Shown in pieces: positions 1 through 12,639 of a stretch of DNA of 64,000 nucleotides (position 1 is the stretch's first letter; each line of letters opens with the position of its first letter). This stretch comes from Periplaneta americana (taxonomy: Eukaryota; Arthropoda; Insecta; Blattodea; Blattidae): NCBI RefSeq assembly GCF_040183065.1, contig NC_091120.1:193881627-193945626 (forward strand). The letters run 5' to 3'. Both the position numbers and the translations under genes were made by a program. The notes beneath the pieces were generated by a model. The model had not been told where the DNA came from and did not search any database. It worked only from the letters and a program-made list of their open reading frames with translations.

Positions 1-433
1 TAGTAAGAAACAAGGTGAAAGATTTCACTAAATATGAAAATGAAGTTGGCTATCAAGGGCAATGAAATGGTAACAAGGTGGTTGATTTGCTGGATGTTGC
101 AAGGGGACTGCTCTGAACAACAATCGAAGAGGTCAAAAATAAGATAATTTGAGTGCCATATTGAGGTAAGGTTATTAATGTGATTGTTATGGTTAATAGC
201 ATATTGTAGTCAATTCTTTCTCACAAAATGCTTGTTGAAAATAATTTTCATGACTTTTCACAAAGCTACAAATTTAGTTTTAGGTAGTAAATTAATTCAT
301 TCTCATTTATACACATTTTTTATGATTTGTAGGAAAACCTGACGTGCTGGAAGAAATTAGAGATTATTTTCGAATTTAGCACAAAAAATCCGTTATAAAT
401 CACATATCAGATGCAAATCAACAGAAAAAGATG
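1..433. other. Unassigned AT-rich intergenic sequence
   Basis: No open frame, repeat or motif I can name, apart from the 11-base target duplication agaaaaagatg at 423-433 that belongs to the next element. Confidence 0.6.
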
Positions 434-530
434 AATAATTGATTAAATGGCGATCTTACTTGTGTTAATTGTGTAAGCATGTGGGGCTTACAGCTGTTTC
501 GGTGCTTCTTCACACCATCCTCAGAGCCTA

Positions 531-1019
531 CTAGATCTCGGCGTCATCTCGAACTTCGCTGCCTGTTCCGTGGGTGCGTTCGATTGTTGAAAAGTGTTGA
601 AATGTGGTGTCAAATACTGTGTGTGTTATGAAATTAATCTGTGTGTTGAGAATTTGATCAGGGTGTGTTTTAGTGTGTTTGTATATTTCATATTGTTCTA
701 GTGTGTTGAGTTTTTGGTTTTTGGATTGTATGTGTAGGATTTCCATGTCTGTATTTATGTTATTGTATGTGTGTTTAGCATTAGTTATGTGTTCGGCATA
801 TGTAGATGTATTGTGTCCTCTGGTTATTGCTTTAATGTGTTCTTTGTATCGAGTTTGGAATGATCTGCCTGTCTGTCCAATGTAGAAACTGTCGCAACTA
901 TTGCATGTGAGTTTGTATACGCCTGTGTGGTTGTATTTATTTGTTTGTGTTGTTTGTATGTTGAGATGTCTTTGTAGTGTGTTTTCAACACTTTTCAACA
1001 ATCGAACGCACCCACACAA
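531..1019 (-). pseudogene. Penelope-like GIY-YIG endonuclease fragment
   Basis: The 162-codon open stretch on the minus strand carries the GVY...YIG pair, QTGRSFQTRYKEH with the conserved Arg, then a Lys/His/Thr-rich C-terminus ending SEVRDDAEI. There is no reverse-transcriptase portion, so it is a 5'-truncated copy. Related pieces lie at 4045-4257, 35048-35738 and 42121-42330. Confidence 0.75.
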
Positions 1020-1053
1020 CAGGCAGCGAAGTTCGAGATGACGCCGAGATCTA

Positions 1054-1634
1054 CAGACGTGGACAAATTATTAACAAAATGGACGATTTTTATGATAATT
1101 CTGTTTACAAAATTTGACTTTTCAATTTTTGACAATTTTGGATATTTCCATCATTGCAGTAGACAGAAATATGCAAAAATGTCAACTGTAGTTTAAATTG
1201 AAGAGTCAAGTTTTGTAAAAATATATAATAAAAGTCTTCACTTTTGCTAATAATTTGTAAATTAGCAAAATTGTCAACTGCATTGAAGAGTCAAATTTTG
1301 TAAAAATATAAAACAAAAATTTTCAGTTTTGCTAATAATTTCGAAATATCCAAAATGTCAACTGTAGTACAAGTTGAAGAATCGAATTTTGTAAAAATAT
1401 ACAATAAAAAACCTTCAGTTTTGCTAACAATTTGTAAATATGCAAAAATATCAAATTAGTCCAAATTGAGGAGTTAAATTTTTTGAAAAATATACAATAA
1501 AAATCTTCAATTTTGCTAATAATTTGGAAATACACAAAAATGTCAACTGTAGTCTAAATTGAAGGATCATATTTTGTAAAAATATATAGGCCTAATAAAA
1601 ATCTTAAATTTTGCTAATAATTTGTCCACGTCTG
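1054..1634. mobile_element. TA-type MITE with internal tandem repeats, copy 1
   Basis: The ends CAGACGTGGACAAATTATTA are inverted repeats, with TA on both sides (1052-1053, 1635-1636). The interior is built of about five degenerate units of 90-100 bases containing ttgaaga, ttttgtaaaaatat and ttttgctaataattt. The last motif also ends the terminal repeat. Noncoding. Copy 2 is at 35878. Confidence 0.88.
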
Positions 1635-1786
1635 TAGTAGGCTCTGAGGATGGTGTGAAGAAGCACCGAAACAGCTGTAAGTCGCACATGCTTACACAAT
1701 TAACACGAGTAAGAGCGCCATTTAATCAATTATTTATATTCAAGTGTTAAAAGTAGTGTACGAAAGATTCAACATAGAAAAAGATG

Positions 1787-2379
1787 TTTCAAAATGCAGA
1801 CCGGTGTAATAATTAATAACTGATTTTTGTCCGGTTTTTAAGACTAAACTTTAGGCTATTTTTATACTACTTTTATGCCTTTATGCAGAGAAGTTTGTAT
1901 TTCGTGTAAATATAAAATAATAAAACAGCAGAATTAATTAAGAAACTCTACTCGTAATGTAAAGTGTTTGTGGGAACATCTTTGGAGGAAGACTTGAACT
2001 ATAGGTAAGATTCCTGTACATAGACTTGCTTGTAATGTAACGTTCTCCTACTGCAGATCAGTATCGTTTGCAATGTTAATGGCTACCCATTCGACATTTC
2101 CTCGAACAAGAGTTCCCTCAGGAGGCCGTGACCCTTAACATTAGCGAGGGGCGGGAGCAATGACTGAATTTATCGTTCCGGGAAAAGGGTTGATTTAAGT
2201 GGTTGAAAATATTAGCCAGCAGCATTATTTAATTAATGGAATGTTAATACTATGAACTGGGACGCATTAGCATATAAGGAAGCCTGATTTAACATGGGTA
2301 CGATACAGTTGAACATACGACATTTTGTGTGGAGTAGGATGGATAGTTTATAGCCTAAACTTTTTGACGTAGAACTTTA
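1787..2379. other. Unassigned intergenic sequence
   Basis: No coding or repeat feature recognised in this stretch. Confidence 0.5.
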
Positions 2380-3011
2380 CACACTTTGTCTTTATTCTTT
2401 CGAATTCTGCACACTTCAACACCAAATTACCTTTCGTCTCGATTCTCTTATCTATGCTCTAACCACGACGTAAATACCAGATCACTTATCTGTGGCACGC
2501 TAAGTATACCTCTTCATAGAACATCTTGTTATTCATCATCTTTTACAGTATCCACCTCCCGTCAATGGAATTCCTTGTCACAAAGTATTAGGGGCTGCAA
2601 GACAACAAACACCTTTAAGAACAGCTTAAAAGATAACCTTATTAGCATTTCACTCCAATCATACTGATTTAAAATATCACTGACTACATTGTTACTTTTT
2701 TCTTTAGACATCATCCTGATTGTGCTGTATTTTAATTGTCTCATAATAATCTCTTTCTATTATCTAATATTATTTGAAATATATTAACATTCTATGTATT
2801 TTAGTTTAATTCTGCTACACAGTTTATTTCAGTGTTTAATTAATAGTTCATAGTATTTTGTTGTTTAATTTGTAAATAACTCTTGTATACATGTAACTCT
2901 CATCTAAATCAAATTGTTGAATTCTTTGTAAGTTCATGCATATGTATATACACTTTTTGCTGGTTGAGTGGAAGAGAAGGCCTTACGGCCTTAACTCTGC
3001 CAGCTAAAATA

Positions 3012-3064
<53 letters not shown>
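2380..3064 (+). mobile_element. LINE 3' end with (AAT)n tail
   Basis: A short frame at 2386-2667 reads FRILHTSTPNYLSSRFSYLC and STSRQWNSLSQSIR, typical of the last residues of insect CR1/Jockey-type LINE proteins. The 3' UTR ends gagaaggccttacggcctta, a small palindrome, then actctgccagctaaaataaa and an AAT run. The element is 5'-truncated. Confidence 0.75.
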
Positions 3065-3066
<2 letters not shown>

Positions 3067-3085
3067 GTAATAATTATTATTATTA

Positions 3086-3128
<43 letters not shown>

Positions 3129-3129
3129 C
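3008..3129. repeat. (AAT)n / (ATT)n inverted microsatellite
   Basis: About 18 AAT units are followed, after a short break, by about 18 ATT units. The array can fold on itself. Read through, it yields poly-Asn and poly-Tyr frames that are not genes. Confidence 0.95.
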
Positions 3130-3321
3130 ATCATTATACTCGTATAAAGTATGGAGATTTTAAGTAAACTCGTTTAGAAAGAAATACTACATGTTTCTGC
3201 GCTCCTGATATAAAAAAGAAGTCTTTAGCATGTTGTCTGTGTACAGCGATTTCTTTTAAACTATTGAACAGATTTTCTTCATATTCAGTATATCCGAATC
3301 AATTTATCAGAGAATGATGTA

Positions 3322-3835
3322 GGGTAATTTTGCCTAATTCCGTGACATATTTAATAAAGTCTACATTTATGCCAAAATTGTAATAAAATTGTTCAAATAA
3401 CACCTAAATGACGTTATTTGGACCTTTAGCTACAGTTTTTACAACATTCAGTGTCAACAGTTTCACAAGTTTGGTATATAATATATGATTCTTCATTGTT
3501 ATACGTCGACCTGGTTGGCAAGTTGGTATAGCGCTGGCCTTCTATGCCCAAGGTTGCGGGTTCGATCCCGGGCCAGGTCGATGGCATTTAAGTGTGCTTA
3601 AAATACGACAGGCTCATGTCAGTAGATTTACTGGCAAGTAAAAGAACTCCTGCGGGACAAAATTCCGGCACATCCGGCGACGCTGATATAACCTCTGCAG
3701 TTGCGAGCGTCGTTAAATAAAACATAACTTTAACTTTTTCATTGTTATACATTGGCTCCTAAATCCGTGACAGGGATCCAAATTCCGTGATAGTGGTTTC
3801 TAATTCCGTGAGTGATATCCTAATCCCGTGATACT
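3322..3835. mobile_element. Element with repeated ccgtgat motifs, split by a SINE
   Basis: The left end tagggtaattttgcctaatt resembles the terminal repeat of the TA element at 12818. After the SINE, four near-copies of taattccgtgat follow at about 3752-3830. Its right limit is unclear. Confidence 0.5.
3505..3737 (+). mobile_element. tRNA-derived SINE
   Basis: tRNA-like head: gacctggttggcaagttggt (A box) and gcgggttcgatcccgggcc (B box). The body contains aattccggcacatccggcga and the 3' end is cgttaaataaaacataactt. A 13-base duplication ttcattgttatac flanks it (3492-3504, 3738-3750). Confidence 0.92.
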
Positions 3836-3948
3836 AAAATAATCCTCATTAACTGCTCAGAAAACAAACACGTATTTGGAAAAACACTTTAAAGTCATGG
3901 TATATTGTTTTAATATGGATTAAGCAAGAAATTACAACATAGAAAAAA

Positions 3949-4449
3949 ATAATTGATTAAATGGCGATATTACTCGTGTTAATTATGTAAGCATGTGCGG
4001 CCTACAGCTGTTTCGGTGTTTCTTCAAACTATCCTCAGAGCCTACTAGATCTTGGCGTCATTTCGAACTTCGTTGCCTGTTGTGTGGGTATGTTCGATTG
4101 TTGACAAGTGTTGAAATGTGGTGTCAAATAGTGTGTGTGTTCTGAAATTGATCTGCCTGTTGAGAATTTGATCAGGGTGTGTTTTAGTGTGTCTGTATAT
4201 TTCATGTTGTAGTGTGTTGAGTTTTTGGTTTTTGGGTTGTATGTGTAGGATTTTCATGTCTGTATTTATGTTATTATATGTATGGTTAAAATTGGTTATG
4301 TGTTCGGCATATGTAGATGCATTGTGTCCTCTGGTTATTGCTTTAATGTGTTCTTTGTATCGAGTTACATAATTACACGAGTAAGATCGCCATTTAATGA
4401 ATTAGTTATATTCAAGTGTTAAAAGTAGTGTACGAATGATTCAACATGG
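3949..4449 (-). mobile_element. Penelope-like element fragment, copy 2
   Basis: Same inverted ends and ttatattcaagtgttaaaag tail as the element at 434, with atagaaaaaa-like duplications outside. The minus-strand frame at 4257-4045 keeps only the C-terminal NTLQHEIYRHTKTHPDQILN part; the GIY-YIG region is deleted. Confidence 0.75.
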
Positions 4450-4509
4450 ATAGAAAAAAGGCCTAAGTGACAAATTTCATAGAAAATACTTGTGTAACTA
4501 CAGGAATAC

Positions 4510-4512
<3 letters not shown>

Positions 4513-4568
<56 letters not shown>

Positions 4569-4911
4569 CCGTGGCGCTACAGCCCGTGAAGGGCCTAGAC
4601 CGACCAGCCGGCTGCTGGCCTCACGCCCACATGCCGAAGCAGAGGTGGACGATCATCTAACCAGAATGGAGGTATCGTGTGGTTAGCACGATGATCCCCC
4701 CAGCCGTAATAGCTGGTGTTCGCAACCGGATTTCGCTACCTATCGTAGCTCCCCAAGTGCATCACGATGCTGGGTGGGCAGCGGTCCCATACACTGGCTG
4801 AAATTTCATGAGAAAATTTCTTCCCTCATGAGGACTCGAACCAGCGCGCATTCCGTAACGCGAGTCCTAGGCGGGATGCCTTAGACCATGACGCCACGGC
4901 GCTGGACACAC
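4513..4911 (-). mobile_element. tRNA-derived SINE (long-arm type), copy 1
   Basis: Minus-strand head: gtctaaggcatcccgcctag and ggttcgagtcctcatgaggg, tRNA-like with a long variable arm. The 3' body runs to agcgccacggattatt and a 57-base ATT tail. The duplication gaatacata occurs at 4504-4512 and 4912-4920. Copy 2, in the opposite orientation, is at 59633. Confidence 0.92.
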
Positions 4912-4920
4912 GAATACATA

Positions 4921-5625
4921 TTGCATATTAATATATTATAAACAAAATATACTGAAAGTTAAATTCAATACAAAATTAAATTTGAATAAATTTAATTATA
5001 ACACAATTATTTCTCATTATTCATATGTTTAACAACAGCAGTAATTAAGTTTGTTCACCTGAATATTTTTCTTATCTGGATTTCAGTAGGCCTATATACC
5101 TGGTATTCTTCATTGTAAGGTGCTATTTTAAACCGAATGCATTGTACATTTGTATTTCGCAGAGTTTCTCCGCGCAAAATAAAGGTTATAGAGGGGATTT
5201 AAAACACGCCACTCCCTGCTTCAATGCGCCTGGCCGCATGTGTGTGAATCGCGCGGGCCAAGCGGGCCAGTGAACTGATTGCAGAGTACGCCCATCTCTG
5301 ATCTGACTGGATAGACGAGCTACAGCCTGATTCATAGCGAAGAAAAAGAGGTAACCGCGTAACTACCGTGTTCGTAATTAAATCCATGTTCATATAAACT
5401 TTTTTCGTGTCCTTAGGAATAAATTTAGTATGTATAGTTAGTCAATGAATCGCCCATTTTTATATTATGTTATTTAACGACAATGTATCAACTACTAGGT
5501 TATTTAGCTTGATGGAATTAATGATATCTGAAGTAAATTCAAGGCAGTTTTTGGAAGGTTGCGATATTTCAGAGACTACGAGAAAACTTTAGTGCTTGGG
5601 CTGTTTTTTGAAACAACTATCGGCA
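4921..5625. other. Unassigned intergenic sequence
   Basis: AT-rich, with a GC-richer patch at 5200-5360 that has an antisense 64-codon open frame without recognisable features. Confidence 0.5.
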
Positions 5626-5628
5626 CTT

Positions 5629-6667
5629 TGGGCCCGTAACACACTTGAAGAGTTTTCGCTAGCGAGAAATGTGTTGCGAGAAAGAGGCGAAGAGCCTTCC
5701 TCCACAACTTGGCGAATTCTCGCTATCACAGATCACACCTCGCTATGATCATCTATGCACTGCCTTCATGATTATAGTAATGACTCGTTGGGGGAAATAT
5801 TATAGGTTATGTATTTACGTATATTGACGTACTTAAATATATAACCTGTTTAGTATATTGTTGTATTTTACAAATTACGTACGAACGCTATGTTGAATCT
5901 GAGTATTCAGATGATGAGGAAATGTAGTTACATGAACATATTTTGTTCATGAAAAGAAGTAGGCCTAAAATTAAAGCCAGAAATATCTGAAAATCACATT
6001 GTATCTTACGAAAATAAGGGCGAGTTTTGGACACTGGTTTCGATTTGAATGATGATATGTTTAGGCGTTATTTCAGGTTCAATGGACCACAGTTATTTTT
6101 TTTGCCATTTATGATATGATAGAGATTTCTTTGCTATATTCTGATTAAAATTACGTAAACTGTTAAGATATATAGATACAATATTTCAAATGTTTAATCA
6201 ATACTATTAAATCTCATCAAAATAAAATATAGCCCTATTTATTTTCAGATAATCTGATATTTGTCTCCACATTTCTTCTTTAAGTTTCGTGTTTTTATGG
6301 TTTTCATCCCGTGTATCATATAAATAAGACTACGGGTGACATCGTACAAGTTCGATAAGTTTCTGACTGCAATTATCAGCCATCTTTCCTCATTTTCAAA
6401 TAAAAACAAACAATTCATCGCCACCTGTGATATCTTTTTCTACATTCAATCGTCATAATGAGTATAAATGTCAAACATCTTTGATAAACTTGTCAAGAAA
6501 ATTCGCTGAGCTACCGATTCCAGCGAGAAACTCGCGCAAGGTTTTTGCCTTGAGCGAGAATCTCTTCCAATGTGTGGACGTCCATTTGAATCCATTTTAT
6601 CAATTTTTTAATTTTCTCTCAACACATTTCTCGCTAGCGAAAACTCTTCAAGTGTGTTACGGGCCTT
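5629..6667. mobile_element. Inverted-repeat DNA element, about 1.04 kb
   Basis: The left end GGCCCGTAACACACTTGAAG...TTTTCGCTAGCGAGAAATGT is repeated inverted at 6613-6667 with about 47 of 50 matches. It contains a nested tcgctagcga palindrome. No transposase; further gcgagaa motifs occur inside both ends. I could not define the target duplication. Confidence 0.8.
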
Positions 6668-6669
6668 AG

Positions 6670-8489
6670 CTAGTGACAAGCTGACAAGGAAATCATAGAC
6701 AAAGTGATAAGTAGAGTGAATTTTGTTTTTTTTTTTTTTTCAAGTTTGTCAAGTGACTGTCAATTGATTACAAATCTGAAAAGCAAAATTGCAGATCACA
6801 AGACAGTATTGTTTCACAAAATCAGAGAAGGAAAGAAGGTTATATTTTTGTGCATTTTCACCAAAAATAATTTTTAATGCATCTTAGAACTTTGCCATAG
6901 GCAATTCTCTTAAAACATACTCTCTTGATCTGTGGGATTTGCCATGTTGATCAACTTGAGAAATGCTTGAGAATGAAGGAACCAGAAACCATTGTCATTC
7001 AACTGTTTTCATTTGGCTTCAATGCTTATTTATTGGTTTCATGGTTATCTTCATTGTCAGCGGTGATAAATTGTTCAGATATGCAGGTGCACATCTCCTT
7101 TTTAATTAATATTCATTGTGTGCATGCAATAATAATACTGTATGTTGGCAAATAAAATTATTCATGATTTCATACATGTTAACACCTGGAATATACAAAT
7201 ATGATAAATAAATATAGAATTAAAAGAAGGAAAAAACATAAGACTCTTGCACATCTTGTACACACACAAAAAAATATATATATATTTTACAGACATAATA
7301 TGCAAATTTAGTTGACTTCAAACAACCTTATATAGAGCATTTTTCAATAAAACTAAACATTAAAAAGTTAATAAGCATTGTTCAATCTTTCATTCATACT
7401 ACTGTACACATTTTTAACAACGTTGTTGTTGCCCATCCCAGGTTGAAGCTATATAAATCTATGTAGGCTATGAACAATGTCCATGAGATTACATTTTTCT
7501 AATTTATCTACTATATTAGCCAGATTTTGCTACAGTTCTTCTTTTGTGCAGTTGATGCAGTTCAAAACGTGTTGAGTCGAATCTTAATATGTATTGATTG
7601 CATTTTAGGCATGCGAGGAATTTCTTAACAACGTGAAATTATCAACTGTGCCTTCGTGACGAGATACTAAAAATTATTTTAGTTTCACACATCTCCGTCC
7701 GAAGGTGTGACGCTACCGTACGCAGCAACGAGAGTGAGAATCTGTCAAGAAACTATTGACTTGCCACTTAGATGGCAGTGCGCCACTGTGATGGGAGAAA
7801 GTTTCGTAACAAATACACGAAGGCGGTATAAAGAGAAGGTTTTTATTAAACTAAACTAGATTATAATGCTATAAAGTTTGTTAGATTTAGTGTATATGCA
7901 CAATGTTTGACCATGGATATTAAATTTGACCAATTTGAGATGCCAGTGGAAAATGCAGTGTGGATGGTAGTTAATGATTGTTTAGCTTTGAGCTGTCAAA
8001 CCAAGGCACTTGTTTTTGAGGTTAGGAGAGGCTGTTTGTTGAGCAAAGCGGTGGCATAATATATTTATTGTGAACACTGAACAGGTAAGATCCAGAATGT
8101 GTTAATAATTATTCATAATTTAACAGCAACTATACGATTAAAATTTACATTTATATTCTGATTATAATGTCGAACCAACAAATATCTCAATAATTACAAT
8201 TTACTGTATAAATTTTGTGATAATTGCCTATAATGCTAAGTTGTTAGCACGGAAATAAAGATTATTTCAGGAACATTAGTACATTTACCAAAAGAAAGAT
8301 ATGAGCACTGCTATTCCAAATTCAGCCTGTTGCTTCTAATTGTATGCATTTGGTGTCTATTGCCACTTCAAATTATAAAAGTTAAATCTGACAAGCACCG
8401 TATTTACTAGAAGATGAGATCTTAGCATACATGAAATCCTCTAATTTCATTTCTTTTTAATTACCATTTATTGTATTCTTGGCCCCATA
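6670..8489. other. Unassigned intergenic sequence
   Basis: A few open frames of 60-80 codons without recognisable domains (for example 6925-7155). No repeat family recognised. Confidence 0.5.
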
Positions 8490-9540
8490 ATAAAAGGAAT
8501 AGGTTATCCTATACCATTTGCAGATGATACAAGTATCATAATTACAGACAAGAACTCTGCCACATTCAAATATAAAACAGAAACAATTCTCCTTAAAATT
8601 TGTGACTGGTTTACAACCAATAAACTAGCATTAAACATTAATAAAACTAACATAATTCAATTTAAAGCCACTTCAAATTTAATCTCTGAAACATTGGACA
8701 CAACTACCAACAATATACCTCTACTAGAAACATCAACAACCAAATTTCTTGGTTTGCATATTAATAATGCAATAAATTGGAAAAATCATATCAAAGAAAT
8801 AACCCACGAACTTAGCTCAGCATGCTTCGCAATTAGGTCGTTACAACAATTTCTAAACAGCAGTATCTTAAAGACAATATATTTTACCTATTTTCATTCC
8901 ATTATGTCCTACGGAATAATATTTTGGGGAAATTCTGCAGATAGTAAAAATATATTCTTATCACAAAAAAGAGCCATTAGAATAATAGTTAGAGCAAAGG
9001 CTAGAGAATCATGTAGATTATTAAAAAAAAAAAAAAAAAAATTAGAGATTCTAACCTTAACAAATCAATACATATACTCTACAATAAATTTCCTCTTATG
9101 TAATAAAGAAAATTTTCCAACTAACTCAGTCATACATAGTATAAATACCCGCAGAAGGAATGATTTTCATACGCCATCATCAAATTTATCATGCCTTCAA
9201 AGTGGAGTACGTTACATGGCAATAAAAATGTTCAATAGTCTTCCTGAAGACATTAAGAATCATAGCCAAAACTCTGCATTATTTAAGGTAAAACTAAAAA
9301 ATTACTTAATATCTCACACTTTCTATTCTGTAGATGAATGTACAGTACTGTGTAAATATTATAATACTATTAAATGGTAAACATATTACATTGTATAAAA
9401 TATTATTGTTATTAAGGTATTAATTCTGTACATATTTCATATTTGCATTTTATTGTTAAATGTAAGAATTGGACATGTTCTTTATTCTGTGCTATAAAGC
9501 AAATGTAAGAATATTATGGAACGAATAAAAAAAAAGCATT
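8490..9540 (+). mobile_element. Jockey/CR1-type LINE, 3' third with poly-A
   Basis: It starts inside the reverse transcriptase: PFADDTSIII is the catalytic Asp-Asp motif, followed by WFTTNKLALNINKTNIIQF. The thumb and C-terminus follow: TKFLGLHINNAINWKNHIKE, MSYGIIFWGNS, QKRAIRIIVRAKARESCRLL. A run of 18 A at 9021 replaces part of the coding sequence with Lys codons. The end is a cgaataaaaaaaaa tail at about 9538. It is 5'-truncated. Confidence 0.85.
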
Positions 9541-11614
9541 GTAGCTTTGAGGGGATGTGGAACAAGTAAAAAAAAAAAAAATAGTCTACAAAAATAGGCG
9601 TGCTTAAATAATAAGTTACATACTAATTAAGCAGATCAATTCAATTTACAAGCATAAAAATAATAAGTTTAGTAGAAGATATGAATATGGAGAAATGTTA
9701 ATTCGGTTCCAAACTACAGTAACATGAATAGTGAACTCCTTTTTTCGTACTGATAATAGCAGGTAAGTTACTATCAAAGGTGGTAGACTGTCTAAATATA
9801 GATCTGAGATAATGTCAGATATTTGTTAGTAATTTGTTTGCCTGCTCCTTAGTTCTTATTTCTACCACAAGGCGCGCAAGAACAGTCGTTTTATTCATCG
9901 CCAGGGACGCAAAAAGCGTCGACCTTATCAAATGAGCGAATTTATATATTTTGGTCCAGAAAAAAAGCTTCTATCGCCCCCCAACTAATTGGTTGTCATA
10001 AGTAAATGTCTTTCTTTACTACGGCAGAAATCTTGTCTTTCTCTGTTAATAAATAAATTAAAATCCTCGTTTAGAAAACTGACACCTTCTCTTCATTTTC
10101 ACGTGGAGAGAGAGTTGCCACATCTATGAATAAACTGAAATAGCAGTCATTGAACGGTCAAGGGTCGCTAGGATTGTGGCAACTGTGCAGCATGTGAATA
10201 GGGGTAGTCAGAGATATTTGAATAGAAAATAGTAAATCTGTTAAGTGGGCATTCAAAGAAGTCACCGAAGTGCACACGAGGAAGTTGTACGAACTTGCCT
10301 ATACCAATATTCAACTACCTATTAACATTTGCTGTTGTCACATTGATAAAAGAAAAGAAAGAAAAAGAGACTCCACCTGAGTACGCTTTTGTAAATAGTG
10401 CGTTCTAACATAATTTAACTTTTGATAGGCCTATGTAGTAACTGTATTCGACCTACAAGGAGAGAAAACTTGTAACGTTTTGACATGAAAAGTTTCCCTG
10501 TAAACTCTGAGGTCTCTCGTGGTACCATGGAAACGAAAGTGTAAGATTAACTTCGTGCTTCGTGGTTTTGCACGAGGACCATCTCGCCCCATTGTCTGCT
10601 TAATGTCCCTCGAGGTTTTTTGGTCCGTCTTGCACCTTTATCTAATTAATTATTGGGTAAGGTCTTTATTTTTCCCTGAAATAAATTGACCATGGATCAA
10701 TCACTCACTAGTATGGCTGGAAATGGAACCTTCTCAGTAGTGGAACTTCTTAATACACCGACAAGCATTGGGGACTTGGCTTTGGAGGTGCTGCCTTTAT
10801 TTCTCGGCTCGACAATGTAGTGGGGGATACTGTGGAATGAAGCAATAGTAACTGTCCATATTGTAGCACGGGTATTTGTGCCCAGAGTGAGACAAATGGC
10901 CAGCAGGCTTAGAAATTACATATTTTTTCTCATAGCCCCTATGTAGAGGAAAAAAATCCTTGCATAATGTAGGCTACGCATTACATTTTCAATTGCTACC
11001 TCTGATCAGGTGATAGAATTTATAGTTTTTTTTTTTTATTAATTTCGTATGTTACACACTTTACATTATTACAGCCCGTAAGCGTTCGATATATTGATGC
11101 TCTCGAAGTTGTACAATCGATTATCAATGTTCCTTGAATGTTCGATGTCGAAACCAGGTAGCAGGGGCGTATGCAAGGGGAAGGTTACCGGGTTTGAACC
11201 CCCCCCTCCCCGAACTTAAAAAAGTGACATATTTAGTTTTTAGTATTTTTTAATCCTTAGTCGTTTTCACTGTCAGAGTAACAAAATATACATTGACATC
11301 GACATAAGGCATAGTTCTCCTACCCACCCTTAGCTTGGTGCTATGGCACATTCGAATTATGACAATGTTATGTTTATTATAGAGCTCTACGGTCGTCCTG
11401 GCAGCCTATATTGGCATTGTTTTAGCATTGAGCAGCATATCTTTCTGTTATTTGTCTATGTTATAGAGAGACCTACCACCTAGTACCCGCCTTGTAATAA
11501 AATAAAGACAACAGAATATGGAACTTAATTTCTTGTTTGTTGAAAATTGAATGGCTGTGAAAAAATTACGTTTCAAAGATTTTATAAGGATATTCATGAA
11601 TATATGTTCAATTA
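9541..11614. other. Unassigned intergenic sequence
   Basis: No open frame above 60 codons and no repeat I can name. A second A-run lies at about 9568. Confidence 0.5.
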
Positions 11615-11628
11615 GAACATAGTATAAT

Positions 11629-12603
11629 AATTACTTACAACTTACTTACTGGCTTTTAAGGAACCCGCAGGTTCATTGCCGCCCTCACATAAGCCCGCCA
11701 TTGGTTCCTATCCTGAGCAAGATTAATCCAGCCTCTATCATCATATCCCACCTCCCTCAAATCCACTTTAATATTATCCTCCCATCTACGTCTCGGCCTC
11801 CCTAAAGGTCTTTTTTCCCTCCGGTCTCCCAACTAACACTCTATATGCGGATTCGCCCATACGTGCTACATGCCCTGCCCATCTCAAACGTCTGGATTTA
11901 ATGTTCCTAATTATGTCAGGTGAAGAATACAATGCGTGCAGCTCTACGTTGTGTAACTTTCTCCATTCTCCTGTAACTTCATCCCTCTTAGCCCCAAATA
12001 TTTTCCTAAGCACCTTATTCTCAAACACCCTTAACCTGTGTTCCTCTCTCAGAGTGAGAGTCCAAGTTTCACAACCATACAGAACAACTGCTAATATAAC
12101 TGTTTTATAAATTCTAACTTTCAGATTTTTTGACAGCAGACTAGATGATAAAAGCTTCTCAACTGAATAATAACACGCATTTCCCATATTTATTCTGCGT
12201 TTAATTTCCTCCCGAGTGTCATTTATATTTGTTACTGTTGCTCCAAGATATTTGAATTTTTCCACCCCTTCGAAGGATAAATCTCCAATTTTTATATTTC
12301 CATTTCGTACAATATTCTGGTCACGAGACATAATCATATACTTTGTCTTTTCGGGATTTACTTCCAAACCGATCACTTTACTTGCTTCAAGTAAATTGTA
12401 GGGATTCGTAACAAGCTGTTTTTTTACGGTGATGGGTTGTTAGCCCTTCGCTCAACCCCCAAGCTGGAGGACCACCCCTTATCGGCTGTCCATGACTGCT
12501 TATTCAATATATTCGCAGCTACTCTCCATATCTGGAGGCCGTCTCCTCTATCCGCAACCTGAGGACGAGCCGTGCCGTGGTGATAGGGACCCACAATACA
12601 TGG
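11629..12603 (-). mobile_element. Internally deleted LINE (5' leader joined to 3' end)
   Basis: Flanked by a perfect 14-base duplication gaacatagtataat (11615-11628, 12604-12617). On the minus strand it begins with a leader (ccatgtattgtgggtcccta onward, about 200 bases). Near 12400-12390 it jumps to the coding 3' end: MIGLEVNPEKTKYMIMSRDQ, KYLGATVTNINDTREEIKRR, LYGCETWTLTLREEHRLRVF, RLRWAGHVARMGES. The copy at 47863 shows different sequence upstream of the junction. The tail is (gtaa)n. Confidence 0.85.
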
Positions 12604-12637
12604 GAACATAGTATAATATTAATAAATATACCGTAAC

Positions 12638-12639
<2 letters not shown>

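Larger units (their letters stand above)
434..1775 (-). mobile_element. Penelope-like element fragment with inverted ends
   Basis: The left end (attgattaaatggcgatctt) is repeated inverted at the right (agagcgccatttaatcaatt), followed by a ttatattcaagtgttaaaag tail. A perfect 11-base duplication agaaaaagatg (423-433, 1776-1786) flanks it. The minus strand encodes a GIY-YIG endonuclease domain: GVYKLTCNSCDSFYIGQTGR, then RYKEHI. This is the C-terminal nuclease of Penelope-like retroelements, with the CxxC that precedes it in that class. The reverse transcriptase is absent. A TA-MITE (1054-1634) is nested inside. Confidence 0.8.

Noticed and set aside
2883-3167. 94-codon frame with poly-Asn and poly-Tyr
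   Set aside because: Read-through of AAT/ATT microsatellite next to a LINE 3' end.
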